Below, one piece after another: positions 8,878-16,516 of a DNA stretch of 64,000 bases. The notes under the pieces are model-generated. The model was not told the DNA's origin and did no database searches. It was given only the letters and a program-made list of their open reading frames with translations. Each line of letters begins with the position of its first letter. Within the stretch, counting starts at the first letter, position 1. The DNA comes from Muribaculaceae bacterium (GTDB taxonomy: Bacteria; Pseudomonadota; Alphaproteobacteria; Rs-D84): positions 186,001 through 250,000 of the forward strand of contig JAMPEH010000001.1 in NCBI GenBank assembly GCA_023665245.1, in the 5' to 3' direction. Both the position numbers and the translations under genes were made by a program.

Positions 8878-9048
8878 TGTATCAGGTGTTCTGATATGGG
8901 GTGTAGAAACCCTTGATTAGTGTCCGTGGGGACAAAAAACGCCTCCAACTGTAAATAGGTTGGAGGGTGGCGATATATTTAAATAAGTCACACTATTCTA
9001 ATCATAGTTTCTAACCTCCAACCACTTATAAATAGTGGTTGTTTTTAT
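8878..9048 (+). ncRNA. Structured RNA element A (class I) with promoter and terminator
   Basis: Promoter TTGTTT (8843-8848), 17 bp, TATAAT (8866-8871). The predicted RNA starts with hairpin TATCAG/CTGATA, then outer stem TAGAAAC ... GTTTCTA, hairpin GTCC/GGAC, hairpin CTCCAAC/GTTGGAG, a stem with an AU-rich loop (GATATATTTAAATAAG), and a terminator ACCAC/GTGGT with a T run. The 3' strand CCTCCAACC is also complementary to GGTTGGAGG of the third hairpin. The lipoprotein gene at 9073 starts 25 nt after the terminator. Same architecture as the elements at 11246, 40657, 47587 and 54268. Confidence 0.7.
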
Positions 9049-9072
9049 TTAATAAAAAACAAGAGGAAAAAA

Positions 9073-9366
9073 ATGAAGTGGGTTCAATATGTGGTGATTG
9101 CGATATGTCTGACAGGATGTGGTTCGAAAAGGAATATACAATATCAGGATTCTTTGGCTGATGGGTGTATTTATTCCGAAGAATATCGTCCGCGTCAATG
9201 GTTTTGGGATTGGTTTGGAATGCGCGATTCTGATTTGACAGTTAAATATACTGGCATTATGTGTAAAACAATAATAGAAAAAGAATTACAAGATGAAGCA
9301 CATAAGAAACCGTATAATTCTGTGCAGGTTGTATCTGAACTGCCGCAAAAAGTTATAGTAAAATAA
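9073..9366 (+). CDS. Small putative lipoprotein
   Basis: 97 residues. The signal sequence MKWVQYVVIAICLTGCGSK has a lipobox LTGC with Cys16 as the likely lipidated residue. The mature part is short, contains two further cysteines and has no recognised domain. AAGAGGAAAAAA precedes the ATG. It lies directly behind structured element A, which may control read-through into it, and in front of the portal gene on the same strand. Its role with the phage genes is unknown; a lysis (spanin-like) role is conceivable but unsupported. Confidence 0.6.
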   Translation: MKWVQYVVIAICLTGCGSKRNIQYQDSLADGCIYSEEYRPRQWFWDWFGMRDSDLTVKYTGIMCKTIIEKELQDEAHKKPYNSVQVVSELPQKVIVK

Positions 9367-9385
9367 ACAAAACAGATTAATTTTT

Positions 9386-9412
9386 AATCCCTGCAATTGC
9401 AGGGATTTTTTA
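9386..9412 (+). terminator. Intrinsic terminator before portal gene
   Basis: Palindromic stem AATCCCTGCA/TGCAGGGATT followed by TTTTTA. Confidence 0.8.
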
Positions 9413-9433
9413 TTGGTAAAAAAAGGAGAGTAT

Positions 9434-10666
9434 ATGCAAACAAAATATGAACAATTGCAGACGATGTACCGCCGTGCGCTGGATATGCGCAGCCCATGGT
9501 TGGTACGTTGGGACAGTGCACGCAAATACACAATGCCATCGGCCGATGATGATGCGGCAATGTTGTTTGACGCAACGGCTGCCGACGCGGTGGATAACCT
9601 GGCGGCATCAATGTACACACTGCTGACACCACCGGAATCGTTGTGGATTAATCTGGTACGTGAAAGTGATGCATCCCCAGATCCAGAACCTGCGATAATG
9701 GCGTTGCGTGCAAATTTAAATGATTCAAATTTTTATACAACGGTGCATCAGTGCTATCTGGATTTAATTATTAATGGCACGGCGTGCCTGTTTATGTCAG
9801 AAAATCCAATTGGTGCCGCATCGGCATTTTCATTTACCGCAATTCCGATGCATGATATTGCAATTTTACCAAACGCAGTATTTCATACCACATCGATGCC
9901 AGCATCCGACGTATTGGCAAAATATCCGGCATGGACACCACCGGCTGGTATTCGTGACACCATTCAGCAGGACCCGCAAAGTCATTTACGCTTGGTTCAA
10001 TGCTTGATTGGCACAGAATTTACCGCATGGTTGGATGTTGGCGGTGATATTGAAAATAATATAGTGTCGCGTGGGACATTTGAAACAAATCCCTATCTGA
10101 TATTCCGTTGGTCGACTGCCAGTGGTGAAATATACGGACGTGGCCCCGTTATACGTGCATTGCCAGACATCAAGACTGCGAACAAAGTTGTTGAATTGGT
10201 ATTAAAGAACGCAACAATCGCTGTATCTGGCATCTGGCAGGCGGATGATGACGGTGTAATAAACCTGTCGAATATTAATCTGACGCCTGGGGCAATTATT
10301 CCCAAGGCTGTTGGTTCTTCTGGCCTGACACCATTGGCCACAGGCGCAGATTTTGATGTATCCCAGATTATATTGAAAGATTTACGTGAACGTATCCGTC
10401 ATGCATTATTAGCCGACCGATTGGGATTATTAACTGAAAAAGAAATGACCGCCACAGAAATCATGGCGCGTAATGCAGATATGATGCGGATATTGGGGGC
10501 GACATACGGACGTTTACTGCATGAGTTTATTCGTCCACTGGTTGACCGCGGCCTGCAAATTTTATCGCGTCGCGGTGTAATTGATCAGATATCATTGCAC
10601 AGTGATGCAGAATTAAAATACATCGCCCCGATTGCACAAATGGTTGCCATGGAATCTGTAATATAA
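9434..10666 (+). CDS. Portal (head-tail connector) protein, T7-like
   Basis: 410 residues from ATG 9434, preceded by AAAGGAGAG at an ideal distance. The sequence (RSPWLVRWDSARKYTMPSAD, AVDNLAASMYTLLTPPES) fits the Head-tail connector family of podovirus portals, which form the dodecameric ring at the packaging vertex and dock the terminase. It is shorter than T7 gp8 (536 residues) but close to alphaproteobacterial phage members. It is intact. It follows the nuclease half of terminase and precedes a Bbp19-like gene. Confidence 0.8.
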   Translation: MQTKYEQLQTMYRRALDMRSPWLVRWDSARKYTMPSADDDAAMLFDATAADAVDNLAASMYTLLTPPESLWINLVRESDASPDPEPAIMALRANLNDSNFYTTVHQCYLDLIINGTACLFMSENPIGAASAFSFTAIPMHDIAILPNAVFHTTSMPASDVLAKYPAWTPPAGIRDTIQQDPQSHLRLVQCLIGTEFTAWLDVGGDIENNIVSRGTFETNPYLIFRWSTASGEIYGRGPVIRALPDIKTANKVVELVLKNATIAVSGIWQADDDGVINLSNINLTPGAIIPKAVGSSGLTPLATGADFDVSQIILKDLRERIRHALLADRLGLLTEKEMTATEIMARNADMMRILGATYGRLLHEFIRPLVDRGLQILSRRGVIDQISLHSDAELKYIAPIAQMVAMESVI

Positions 10667-10680
10667 AAAAGGCAGAAAGT

Positions 10681-10872
10681 ATGAGAGAGACAGAACAAAA
10701 CTATGCCCGCGCATTTTCGACGGTGGCGGGCCGTGCCGTTTTGGCGCATCTGCGCCGTATAACGGTTGAACGTGTACTGGGGCCGGACGCATCCGATGCG
10801 CAATTACGCGGCCTAGAGGCGCAACGTGCACTGGTGCATCAGATAGAAAACATGATTTCGCGGGGTACATAA
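10681..10872 (+). CDS. Bbp19-like small phage structural protein
   Basis: 63 residues (YARAFSTVAGRAVLAHLRR, DAQLRGLEAQRALVHQIENMI), closely resembling small proteins that follow portal genes in Bordetella BPP-1-like and related podoviruses (Bbp19 family). It is all-helical and basic. It lies 14 bp after portal and 1 bp before the next gene, so translational coupling is likely. The exact function is unknown in the family. Confidence 0.55.
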   Translation: MRETEQNYARAFSTVAGRAVLAHLRRITVERVLGPDASDAQLRGLEAQRALVHQIENMISRGT

Positions 10873-10873
10873 A

Positions 10874-11131
10874 ATGCAACATAAAAACAGTGCGATGGAA
10901 ATAGTTGACTTTCTGCGTGACAGTTGGTTCTTGATTGCGTTTATTGCGGGTATGGTGTACTGGGTTGCGCGTCAGGATTCATCCCTGGCAGAAATTGACC
11001 GTGCCGACAGCCGTTTAACCGCGCTGGAAAATCGCACAACGAATCTGGAAACGGGTATTGGTCAATTGCAAATGAAAATCGACGGTATCAAAGAAGACGT
11101 ATCATTAATCAAAGGTGCCGTTATCAAATAA
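10874..11131 (+). CDS. Single-pass membrane coiled-coil phage protein
   Basis: 85 residues. One membrane segment around residues 15-32 (SWFLIAFIAGMVYWVA) is followed by a heptad-like coiled coil (LTALENRTTNLETGIGQLQMKIDGIKED). Proteins of this shape in phages are holin-like or spanin-like accessories; nothing here decides. It is the last phage-like gene on this side and is followed by a GACCCGGCA/TGCCGGGTC inverted repeat (11137-11164) that lacks a T run. No endolysin is visible nearby. Confidence 0.5.
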   Translation: MQHKNSAMEIVDFLRDSWFLIAFIAGMVYWVARQDSSLAEIDRADSRLTALENRTTNLETGIGQLQMKIDGIKEDVSLIKGAVIK

Positions 11132-11245
11132 ACAGTGACCCGGCACAATTTTATCTGCCGGGTCAAATAACCTTATCCGGGTCATACGAGCGCCCTGGCA
11201 TTTTTCTTTTTTGTGTGGAGATAGATTATGAAAAATGCCAAGACA

Positions 11246-11424
11246 TAAAAACACCACCAATACATATATAAGGCGGCTGGAGGCTAAGAACTATAAACAA
11301 CGATAGCGGACTTATTCAATATATTCGTCACCCTCCAGCCATAATTGCTGGACGTTTTATTATGCGCAACCCGGTGCGCAGTCGTATAGAGGTTCTTAGT
11401 CCTCATGCTGGTAAATACCAACAC
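11246..11424 (-). ncRNA. Structured RNA element D (class I), orphan copy
   Basis: Minus-strand promoter TTGATT, 17 bp, TATAAT (plus 11454-11459 and 11431-11436). Then hairpin TGGT/ACCA, outer stem CTAAGAAC ... GTTCTTAG flanked by GAGG/CCTC, hairpin GCGCA/TGCGC, hairpin TCCAGC/GCTGGA, a stem with loop GAATATATTGAATAAG, 3' strand CCTCCAGCC, and a terminator CGCC/GGTG with a T run. Unlike its relatives it is not followed by a co-directional gene; it points into the 3' end of the phage module. The rest of the 11132-11499 gap holds only the inverted repeat at 11137-11164 and a GGCATTTTTC/GAAAAATGCC repeat. Confidence 0.65.
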
Positions 11425-11499
11425 TACGTAATTATAAATTATTAATAAATAAAAATCAAGGATAATAGGATAAAAATCCTGGGGCCTAAAATTCAGGGA

Positions 11500-12801
11500 T
11501 TAATCCAGAATATCACCGGCTTTGATATATTCTGGGTCTGTTTTATGTAATTTTTTCTGTGCCAATTTTGCATATTTTTTTGCATTTTTTGTATCACCAC
11601 GCATTGCATATAATTCGGCGCGTGCCCAATCACTGCGTCCATCATCGTCGCCGTATGCGCGTGCCAAAACCCAATATGTTAATGGGGCAGGTGCCATCAA
11701 TAATGATGATTTGCATAACGTGATTGCGCGTGCGCTGTCGCCGGGGCCATTTCGTTCGGCCAAAACCAATGCCAACGCGGTTTGAATCTGGGGGGCATTA
11801 TCAGATAATTCAACGGCACGTTCGTATGATTTGACACTGTCGTCATAGTGGCCATATTGGTATTCGATATCGCCCAATAATTCATAGAAATATGGATTTT
11901 TTGGTTGGCGCGATATCAATGTCCCAATGCCCGTGCGTGCGGTATCCAAATTCCCACCGTTCATATTTGCAATTGCGCGTGCATAAATCGCCGCGTCTGT
12001 CTTATCTGAATTTGGGTACAGTGCACGTACCCGTGACGGACTGTCCAGATAGCCGATTAATTTTGCGCGTATTAAATCGTATTCTGTTGCGCGTCGCGCA
12101 TCACGTGACGTGTTGCCATGATATATTAACTTTTTTGTTGCAATTTGTTCTTGGATATTTTTTAACCGTTCCGTTGTTAATGGGTGATTAATTTTATTTG
12201 GATTTATCTTGGATTCTGCTGCCCCTGTCAGATTATTCATTTGTTTAAAAACCTGGACAAATCCATTTACATCTGCGCCTGCACGGGCCATTAAATCCAG
12301 CCCCAGATTATCCGCCATGCGTTCTTCGTCGCGTGAAAACGCCATCATAGATTGTTGTGCAACCCCGCTGGCCCCGGCCAGTACACCAACACCCATTGAT
12401 GGGTCGCCGCCTGCGGCCATTAAACCGATACCCAGTGCCTGAATCAGCATTGTACGCTTTAATTCTGCATCCATGCGGGCCGACATCTGGGCCATGTGCC
12501 CACCAATTGTATGCCCCAGTTCGTGCGCCACAACTGCCTGTAATGCGGCCGGTGTTGTGATGCGTGTCAACAGACCAGTATATATAAACACATCTTCGCC
12601 ACCACGAACAAATGCATTAAAGTCATCGTCATGAACGATATAAATGTTTAATCGGTTTTGTGGTATATTGGCCGCGGTTGCAATGGGTGTAATTAATTCT
12701 GTTAAATATTTTTCAATTTCCGTATCGTTAATCAGACTGGCCGCATGCGCAGACCCGGCAACGGACACAATCATCATAAAAATCATAATAATTTTACGCA
12801 C
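11500..12801 (-). CDS. Periplasmic M48 metalloprotease with TPR domain (BepA/LoiP-like)
   Basis: With GTG 12801 as start the protein begins MRKIIMIFMMIVSVAGSAHA, a clean Sec signal peptide; a TTG at 12822 or ATG at 12786 are alternatives. The zinc motif HELGH (about 93-97) and the downstream glutamate in RDEERMADNLG identify an M48 peptidase. The C-terminal half (about 240-430) has TPR-like repeats (YFYELLGDIEYQYGHYDDSVKSYERAVEL). This is the BepA plan: quality control of outer-membrane beta-barrel assembly. The start overlaps the recG 3' end, so the two are probably co-transcribed. Confidence 0.85.
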   Translation of the reverse strand: MRKIIMIFMMIVSVAGSAHAASLINDTEIEKYLTELITPIATAANIPQNRLNIYIVHDDDFNAFVRGGEDVFIYTGLLTRITTPAALQAVVAHELGHTIGGHMAQMSARMDAELKRTMLIQALGIGLMAAGGDPSMGVGVLAGASGVAQQSMMAFSRDEERMADNLGLDLMARAGADVNGFVQVFKQMNNLTGAAESKINPNKINHPLTTERLKNIQEQIATKKLIYHGNTSRDARRATEYDLIRAKLIGYLDSPSRVRALYPNSDKTDAAIYARAIANMNGGNLDTARTGIGTLISRQPKNPYFYELLGDIEYQYGHYDDSVKSYERAVELSDNAPQIQTALALVLAERNGPGDSARAITLCKSSLLMAPAPLTYWVLARAYGDDDGRSDWARAELYAMRGDTKNAKKYAKLAQKKLHKTDPEYIKAGDILD

Positions 12802-14854
12802 TGATTTGAACCCCACGGTCAAAGATAAACATCAAATCGTGAATCCACGTTGTAAATTCTGGCAATTCGCGTGCAGCATTAGTTGCCAATTTGAATAAAT
12901 CACGATGTTCGCGATAATCAACAAAGTGATATTGAATCCATCCGCTTTGTCTGGTGCCCATTAATTCACCAACGCCACGCATCATTAAATCTTGTTCTGC
13001 GATGGCGAATCCATCATCAGACCCGCACAGTATATCCAGACGTTTTAATCCGTCTTCGGTCACATTGTGCCCAAATATCAAGATACAATACGATTGCAAA
13101 TTGCCGCGCCCGACGCGCCCGCGTAATTGGTGTAATGCCGCCAATCCGAACCGTTCTGCATTTTCAATAACGATAACAGTTGCGCGGGGTACATCAATTC
13201 CAACCTCTATTACAGTGGTTGCAACCAGGATTTGCATCCCAGAATCATTGTCTGCAAATTTGGCCATGACGGCATCGCGTTCTTTTTTATCCATTTGACC
13301 GTGAACCAATCCCGCGCATCCAAATTCACGTTGCAGGTCTGCGTGTCGTGCGGTCGCCGCGGTTGAATCTGATACTTCGGTTTCTGCAACCAACGGACAT
13401 ACCCAGAATACCTTGGCGCCATTTGTAATCAGGGGGCGCAGCCGCGCGACCAAATCATTGACACGTGATACAGATAACTTGGTCGTCTTAATTGGGATAC
13501 GACCGGCCGGCTTTTCATTAATAATCGATACGTCCATATCGCCATATATTGTCATGGATAACGTGCGTGGAATCGGGGTTGCCGACAGTGCCAGCATATC
13601 TGGATTGTTGCCCTTGGCACGTAATGCCTCGCGCTGGGAAACGCCAAATCGGTGTTGTTCGTCAATAATTACCAGGCCTAAATCTTTATATTCAACGTCG
13701 TTTGAAAACAGTGCGTGTGTCCCTATGACGATTTTGGTACGTCCAGAACGAATGGATATCAGTTTTTCGCGACGGCTTGCGCCTTTGTCACGTCCGGTCA
13801 GAATATCACACACAATACCAATTTTCTCGCACATCTGGCGCAGTTTTGCATAATGCTGCTGGGCCAGGGTATCTGTCGGGGCCAGAAATGCTGTCTGGGC
13901 CCCGGATTCTGCCATCGCCACTGCGGCGGCCAATGCTACAATCGTTTTCCCACTGCCAACATCGCCCTGGGCCAGGCGCATCATAGGTATGTTTTTTTTC
14001 ATGTCGGACATGATTTCATCAATTGTGCGCCTCTGCGCCCCCGTTAATTCAAACAATAAATTGTCATAGAATTTAGTTAATAAATCATACTTTTTCGGGC
14101 GCACCGCGCGTTGATTGCGCACGTCAGCACGGTTGCGACGACAGATAACAATTGCCGATTGATGGGCCAACAATTCCCAATAGGCTAACTTCATTATATA
14201 TACCGACCCAGCTGCCAAATCATCAGGTGATTGCGGAAAATGCACATGATGCAACGCATCAAAAAATTCATGTGCCTGGGGTTCTGATTCACGTTCCACA
14301 ATCGGCATCAGATGTGCAAATATCTGGTCACGCACGGACGCAAATGTTTTCTGGGTTAATCCCTCGCCAGCGGGATAAATCGCCTGTAATGTTGGAATTT
14401 TATCGGCGTGGTCTGGGTCTTCGATAAATTCAGGATGATTTATGACGGCCTTGCTGCCGCGTTCTAGTTTACCACTGACGATGCGCCAAGTCCCAATCGG
14501 CATTTTTTTCAGCCAGTAATCCAAGAAATTCACGTTAAAAAATTGCACGGTCACAGGATTACCGACTTTATCGGCGCATATCACCTGGGTTGGGCTGCGC
14601 CGGCCACGGAAACTGCGCCCCGCACGATGTGATTTAACCTGTAATGCGATGGTAATAGTATCACCCGGTGTGGCGTCCAGTACAGAATCCATAATATCAC
14701 GTGCACGCACATATGACGGGCGGTGCAACAGAAAATCCAACACACGCCGACCACCGATAACGTCCGCAAAGCGTTCTGCAACCTTGGGCCCAACGCCCTT
14801 GATAAATTGCAGGTCTGTATTCAAGAAATCAAATAAATCCTTCTTCATATACAT
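12794..14854 (-). CDS. recG: ATP-dependent DNA helicase RecG
   Basis: 686 residues. N-terminal wedge/OB domain (LQFIKGVGPKVAERFADVIG), then helicase motifs: I QGDVGSGKTIVAL, II IIDEQHRFG, III ALSATPIPRTL, and V/VI ATTVIEVGIDVP and QLRGRVGRG. Length matches RecG, which remodels stalled replication forks and branched recombination intermediates. ATG 14854 and ATG 14848 are both possible; neither has a strong ribosome site. The last codons overlap the possible starts of the M48 protease. Confidence 0.93.
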   Translation of the reverse strand: MYMKKDLFDFLNTDLQFIKGVGPKVAERFADVIGGRRVLDFLLHRPSYVRARDIMDSVLDATPGDTITIALQVKSHRAGRSFRGRRSPTQVICADKVGNPVTVQFFNVNFLDYWLKKMPIGTWRIVSGKLERGSKAVINHPEFIEDPDHADKIPTLQAIYPAGEGLTQKTFASVRDQIFAHLMPIVERESEPQAHEFFDALHHVHFPQSPDDLAAGSVYIMKLAYWELLAHQSAIVICRRNRADVRNQRAVRPKKYDLLTKFYDNLLFELTGAQRRTIDEIMSDMKKNIPMMRLAQGDVGSGKTIVALAAAVAMAESGAQTAFLAPTDTLAQQHYAKLRQMCEKIGIVCDILTGRDKGASRREKLISIRSGRTKIVIGTHALFSNDVEYKDLGLVIIDEQHRFGVSQREALRAKGNNPDMLALSATPIPRTLSMTIYGDMDVSIINEKPAGRIPIKTTKLSVSRVNDLVARLRPLITNGAKVFWVCPLVAETEVSDSTAATARHADLQREFGCAGLVHGQMDKKERDAVMAKFADNDSGMQILVATTVIEVGIDVPRATVIVIENAERFGLAALHQLRGRVGRGNLQSYCILIFGHNVTEDGLKRLDILCGSDDGFAIAEQDLMMRGVGELMGTRQSGWIQYHFVDYREHRDLFKLATNAARELPEFTTWIHDLMFIFDRGVQISA

Positions 14855-14884
14855 AAAATTTATCTGAAAGTGGCAAATTTATCA

Positions 14885-14915
14885 ATAATAAAAACAGCCC
14901 CCTAAACAGGGTGGC
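14885..14915 (-). terminator. Intrinsic terminator for the 49-residue lipoprotein gene
   Basis: On the minus strand, an imperfect stem CAGCCACCCTG/AGGGGGCTG is followed by TTTTTA. Confidence 0.55.
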
Positions 14916-14939
14916 TGTAAATTTCATAGAAATCACGGA

Positions 14940-15089
14940 TTAGCAACCGCCAGTCGCATTACCGATGATTTTAGAAATAGAAATATCTTTATGCAGCAAG
15001 AAATCATATTCGCAGTTGCCTGATTTATAAGAACCTGTGCAGGCAGCCAATGTCAAAACAGCAAACAATGCCAACATTACTTTTTTCAT
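14940..15089 (-). CDS. 49-residue lipoprotein
   Basis: ATG 15089 has AGGAGAAG just upstream. The product starts MKKVMLALFAVLTLAACTGSY, a textbook lipoprotein signal with lipobox LAAC and Cys17 as lipidation site. The 33-residue mature part has two further cysteines (NCEYDF ... GGC at the C-terminus) that could form a disulfide. It stands alone with its own terminator. No family is recognised; entericidin-like small lipoproteins are similar only in size. Confidence 0.7.
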   Translation of the reverse strand: MKKVMLALFAVLTLAACTGSYKSGNCEYDFLLHKDISISKIIGNATGGC

Positions 15090-15164
15090 TTACTTCTCCT
15101 TTTATTGTTAAAAAGTACATTGAAAATTATATAGGAAAATATTCCAATTTGCAAGTTTTCCATT

Positions 15165-15204
15165 TGTCATTGCGAGCAAGCGATAGCGCAGCGTGGCAAT
15201 CCAG
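15165..15204. repeat. Dispersed intergenic repeat unit (GTCATTGCGAGC type)
   Basis: GTCATTGCGAGCAAGCGATAGCGCAGCGTGGCAATCC belongs to a family of short repeats seen in intergenic regions of many bacteria. It is the first of several repeat pieces in the gene-free stretch 15090-15582. Confidence 0.5.
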
Positions 15205-15310
15205 TAAAATCAAATCGCACAGGCACAACGTGCCGAGCGACAATAGGAGCAAGACTAAAAATATGTGTGTAAAATCAGGCTTTGTTATAACCGCACATAT
15301 AGCAAGATTT

Positions 15311-15546
15311 GTCACTCCTGCGCCAGGCATGAGTGGGACTATTAACCTGGACCCCGAACTGCAACGGGGGAACGGCAAGAGAAACGTGCAGTGCCAGGCA
15401 CAAAGGGTTAATTGCCACCGCCTTGGCGGGGGCTGTCACGTTGAAAACGTGACTGGGGGTGGCTATAATCAGGTTCAAAATCTGGGAATATGTCATACCG
15501 ACGCAAACAAAGTATTCAAGCCCCACTCCTGCCTGCGCAGGAGTGA
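15311..15546. repeat. MITE-like element with terminal inverted repeats
   Basis: GTCACTCCTGCGCCAGGC (15311) and the near-perfect inverse GCCTGCGCAGGAGTGAC (15530-15546) bound about 236 bp that contain further hairpins such as GTCACGTT/AACGTGAC. No transposase or long ORF lies inside. Similar GTCACCCCTGCGCAGGC units occur at 31584-31735. It is read as a non-coding palindromic repeat or MITE; mobility is not shown. Confidence 0.45.
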
Positions 15547-15582
15547 CAATTTGCACATAACGTGCCCAGCGAATTCAATAAA

Positions 15583-15924
15583 TCAAATCGCACCGCGTGC
15601 CCATTTAATACGCCAACCACACACGATAATAACATCAAAACGTGCGTCCACACGCCATGCACTTTTCGCGATATAGTTTTCAGCCGCCCGCCGCAGACGC
15701 GCCGATTGTGTGGCGGTAATTGCATCCCATGCACCAGATAGGCTAGGGCGACATTTTACCTCTACAAAAATCATTAAATTGCGGCGGCGTGCAATTATAT
15801 CAATTTCGGCGCGTCCTGTATTGCGGCCGGTAATATATCGGGATTTAACGATTTTGAATCCATGACACCGCAGATACATCCGCGCCAAAAATTCAGAAAA
15901 CAGGCCTGTCTGATAGGTATTCAT
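15583..15924 (-). CDS. YraN / UPF0102 family protein
   Basis: 113 residues if ATG 15924 is used (MNTYQTGLFSEFLARMYL), which fits the family start better than the upstream in-frame codons. The diagnostic block GRAEIDIIARRRNLMIFVEVKCR carries the predicted PD-(D/E)XK-like residues E, D, E and K of this Holliday-junction-resolvase-like family. The cellular role of YraN is unsettled, with links to DNA processing. It stands between a repeat-rich gap and the tail-fibre-like gene. Confidence 0.85.
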   Translation of the reverse strand: MNTYQTGLFSEFLARMYLRCHGFKIVKSRYITGRNTGRAEIDIIARRRNLMIFVEVKCRPSLSGAWDAITATQSARLRRAAENYIAKSAWRVDARFDVIIVCGWRIKWARGAI

Positions 15925-15992
15925 ACCCATCATTATAACCATCAGTTTCAATTCAAACAACCAGAAAACTAGACAACATCAGGAGATATATA

Positions 15993-16487
15993 ATGTCTAG
16001 ACAAATAATATACCGTAATGGTAATGAATCACAGCACAGCACATTTGTGGGTGCGCCCTGTGAAATTACAGTCGATACGACAAATTGGACACTGCGCATA
16101 CATGACGGCGTGACACCCGGCGGGCATACATTGGCCCGCGCAGATGAATTAACCGTGTCCAGTCCGATACCCGACGGTGCCGATTATGTAATAGAAACAC
16201 AATTACCCACCGCCGACAATAATTACACATGGTACCGGAAATACAAATCCGGCTGGGTCGAACAGGGTGGTATTACCGTATTTGACAGTATGACCACATT
16301 ACCCATTACAATGTCAGATGTAAATTATACAATAACAATTACCGCCGCATCTGGAATTGGTGGGTCGGGTGTTTGGACCGAACAGCGCACCACAACGTCA
16401 TTTGTCGCGCGTGGTCAAAATTATGGCGGCGGATTTATACCATCATCAAACAGATTATTCTGGTTTGTATCCGGCACTGTAGATTAA
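15993..16487 (+). CDS. Short tail-fibre-like protein with Mtd-type N-terminal motif
   Basis: 164 residues. The start MSRQIIYRNGNESQHSTFVGAPCEITVDT and DTTNWTLRIHDGVTPGGH match the N-terminal trimerisation/attachment motif of many phage tail fibres (RxGTxxQ...GExxxDTxxxtLxxHDG, as in major tropism determinants). The remainder is beta-rich and serine/threonine/glycine-rich, ending in a possible receptor-binding tip. AGGAG precedes ATG 15993. It lies alone, 5 kb from the phage module, beside glycosyltransferase genes, with its own terminator. Confidence 0.65.
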   Translation: MSRQIIYRNGNESQHSTFVGAPCEITVDTTNWTLRIHDGVTPGGHTLARADELTVSSPIPDGADYVIETQLPTADNNYTWYRKYKSGWVEQGGITVFDSMTTLPITMSDVNYTITITAASGIGGSGVWTEQRTTTSFVARGQNYGGGFIPSSNRLFWFVSGTVD

Positions 16488-16488
16488 T

Positions 16489-16516
16489 AAAACGGGTATT
16501 CCTACCCGTTTTATAT
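16489..16516. terminator. Bidirectional intrinsic terminator
   Basis: Perfect 10-bp stem AAAACGGGTA/TACCCGTTTT with loop TTCC. It serves the fibre-like gene on the plus strand and possibly the glycosyltransferase ending at 16511 on the minus strand. Confidence 0.8.

Noticed and set aside
14940..15676. Long plus-strand ORF at 15050-15676
   Set aside because: It runs through repeat DNA and antisense to the 49-residue lipoprotein and YraN genes, with a composition unlike a protein.
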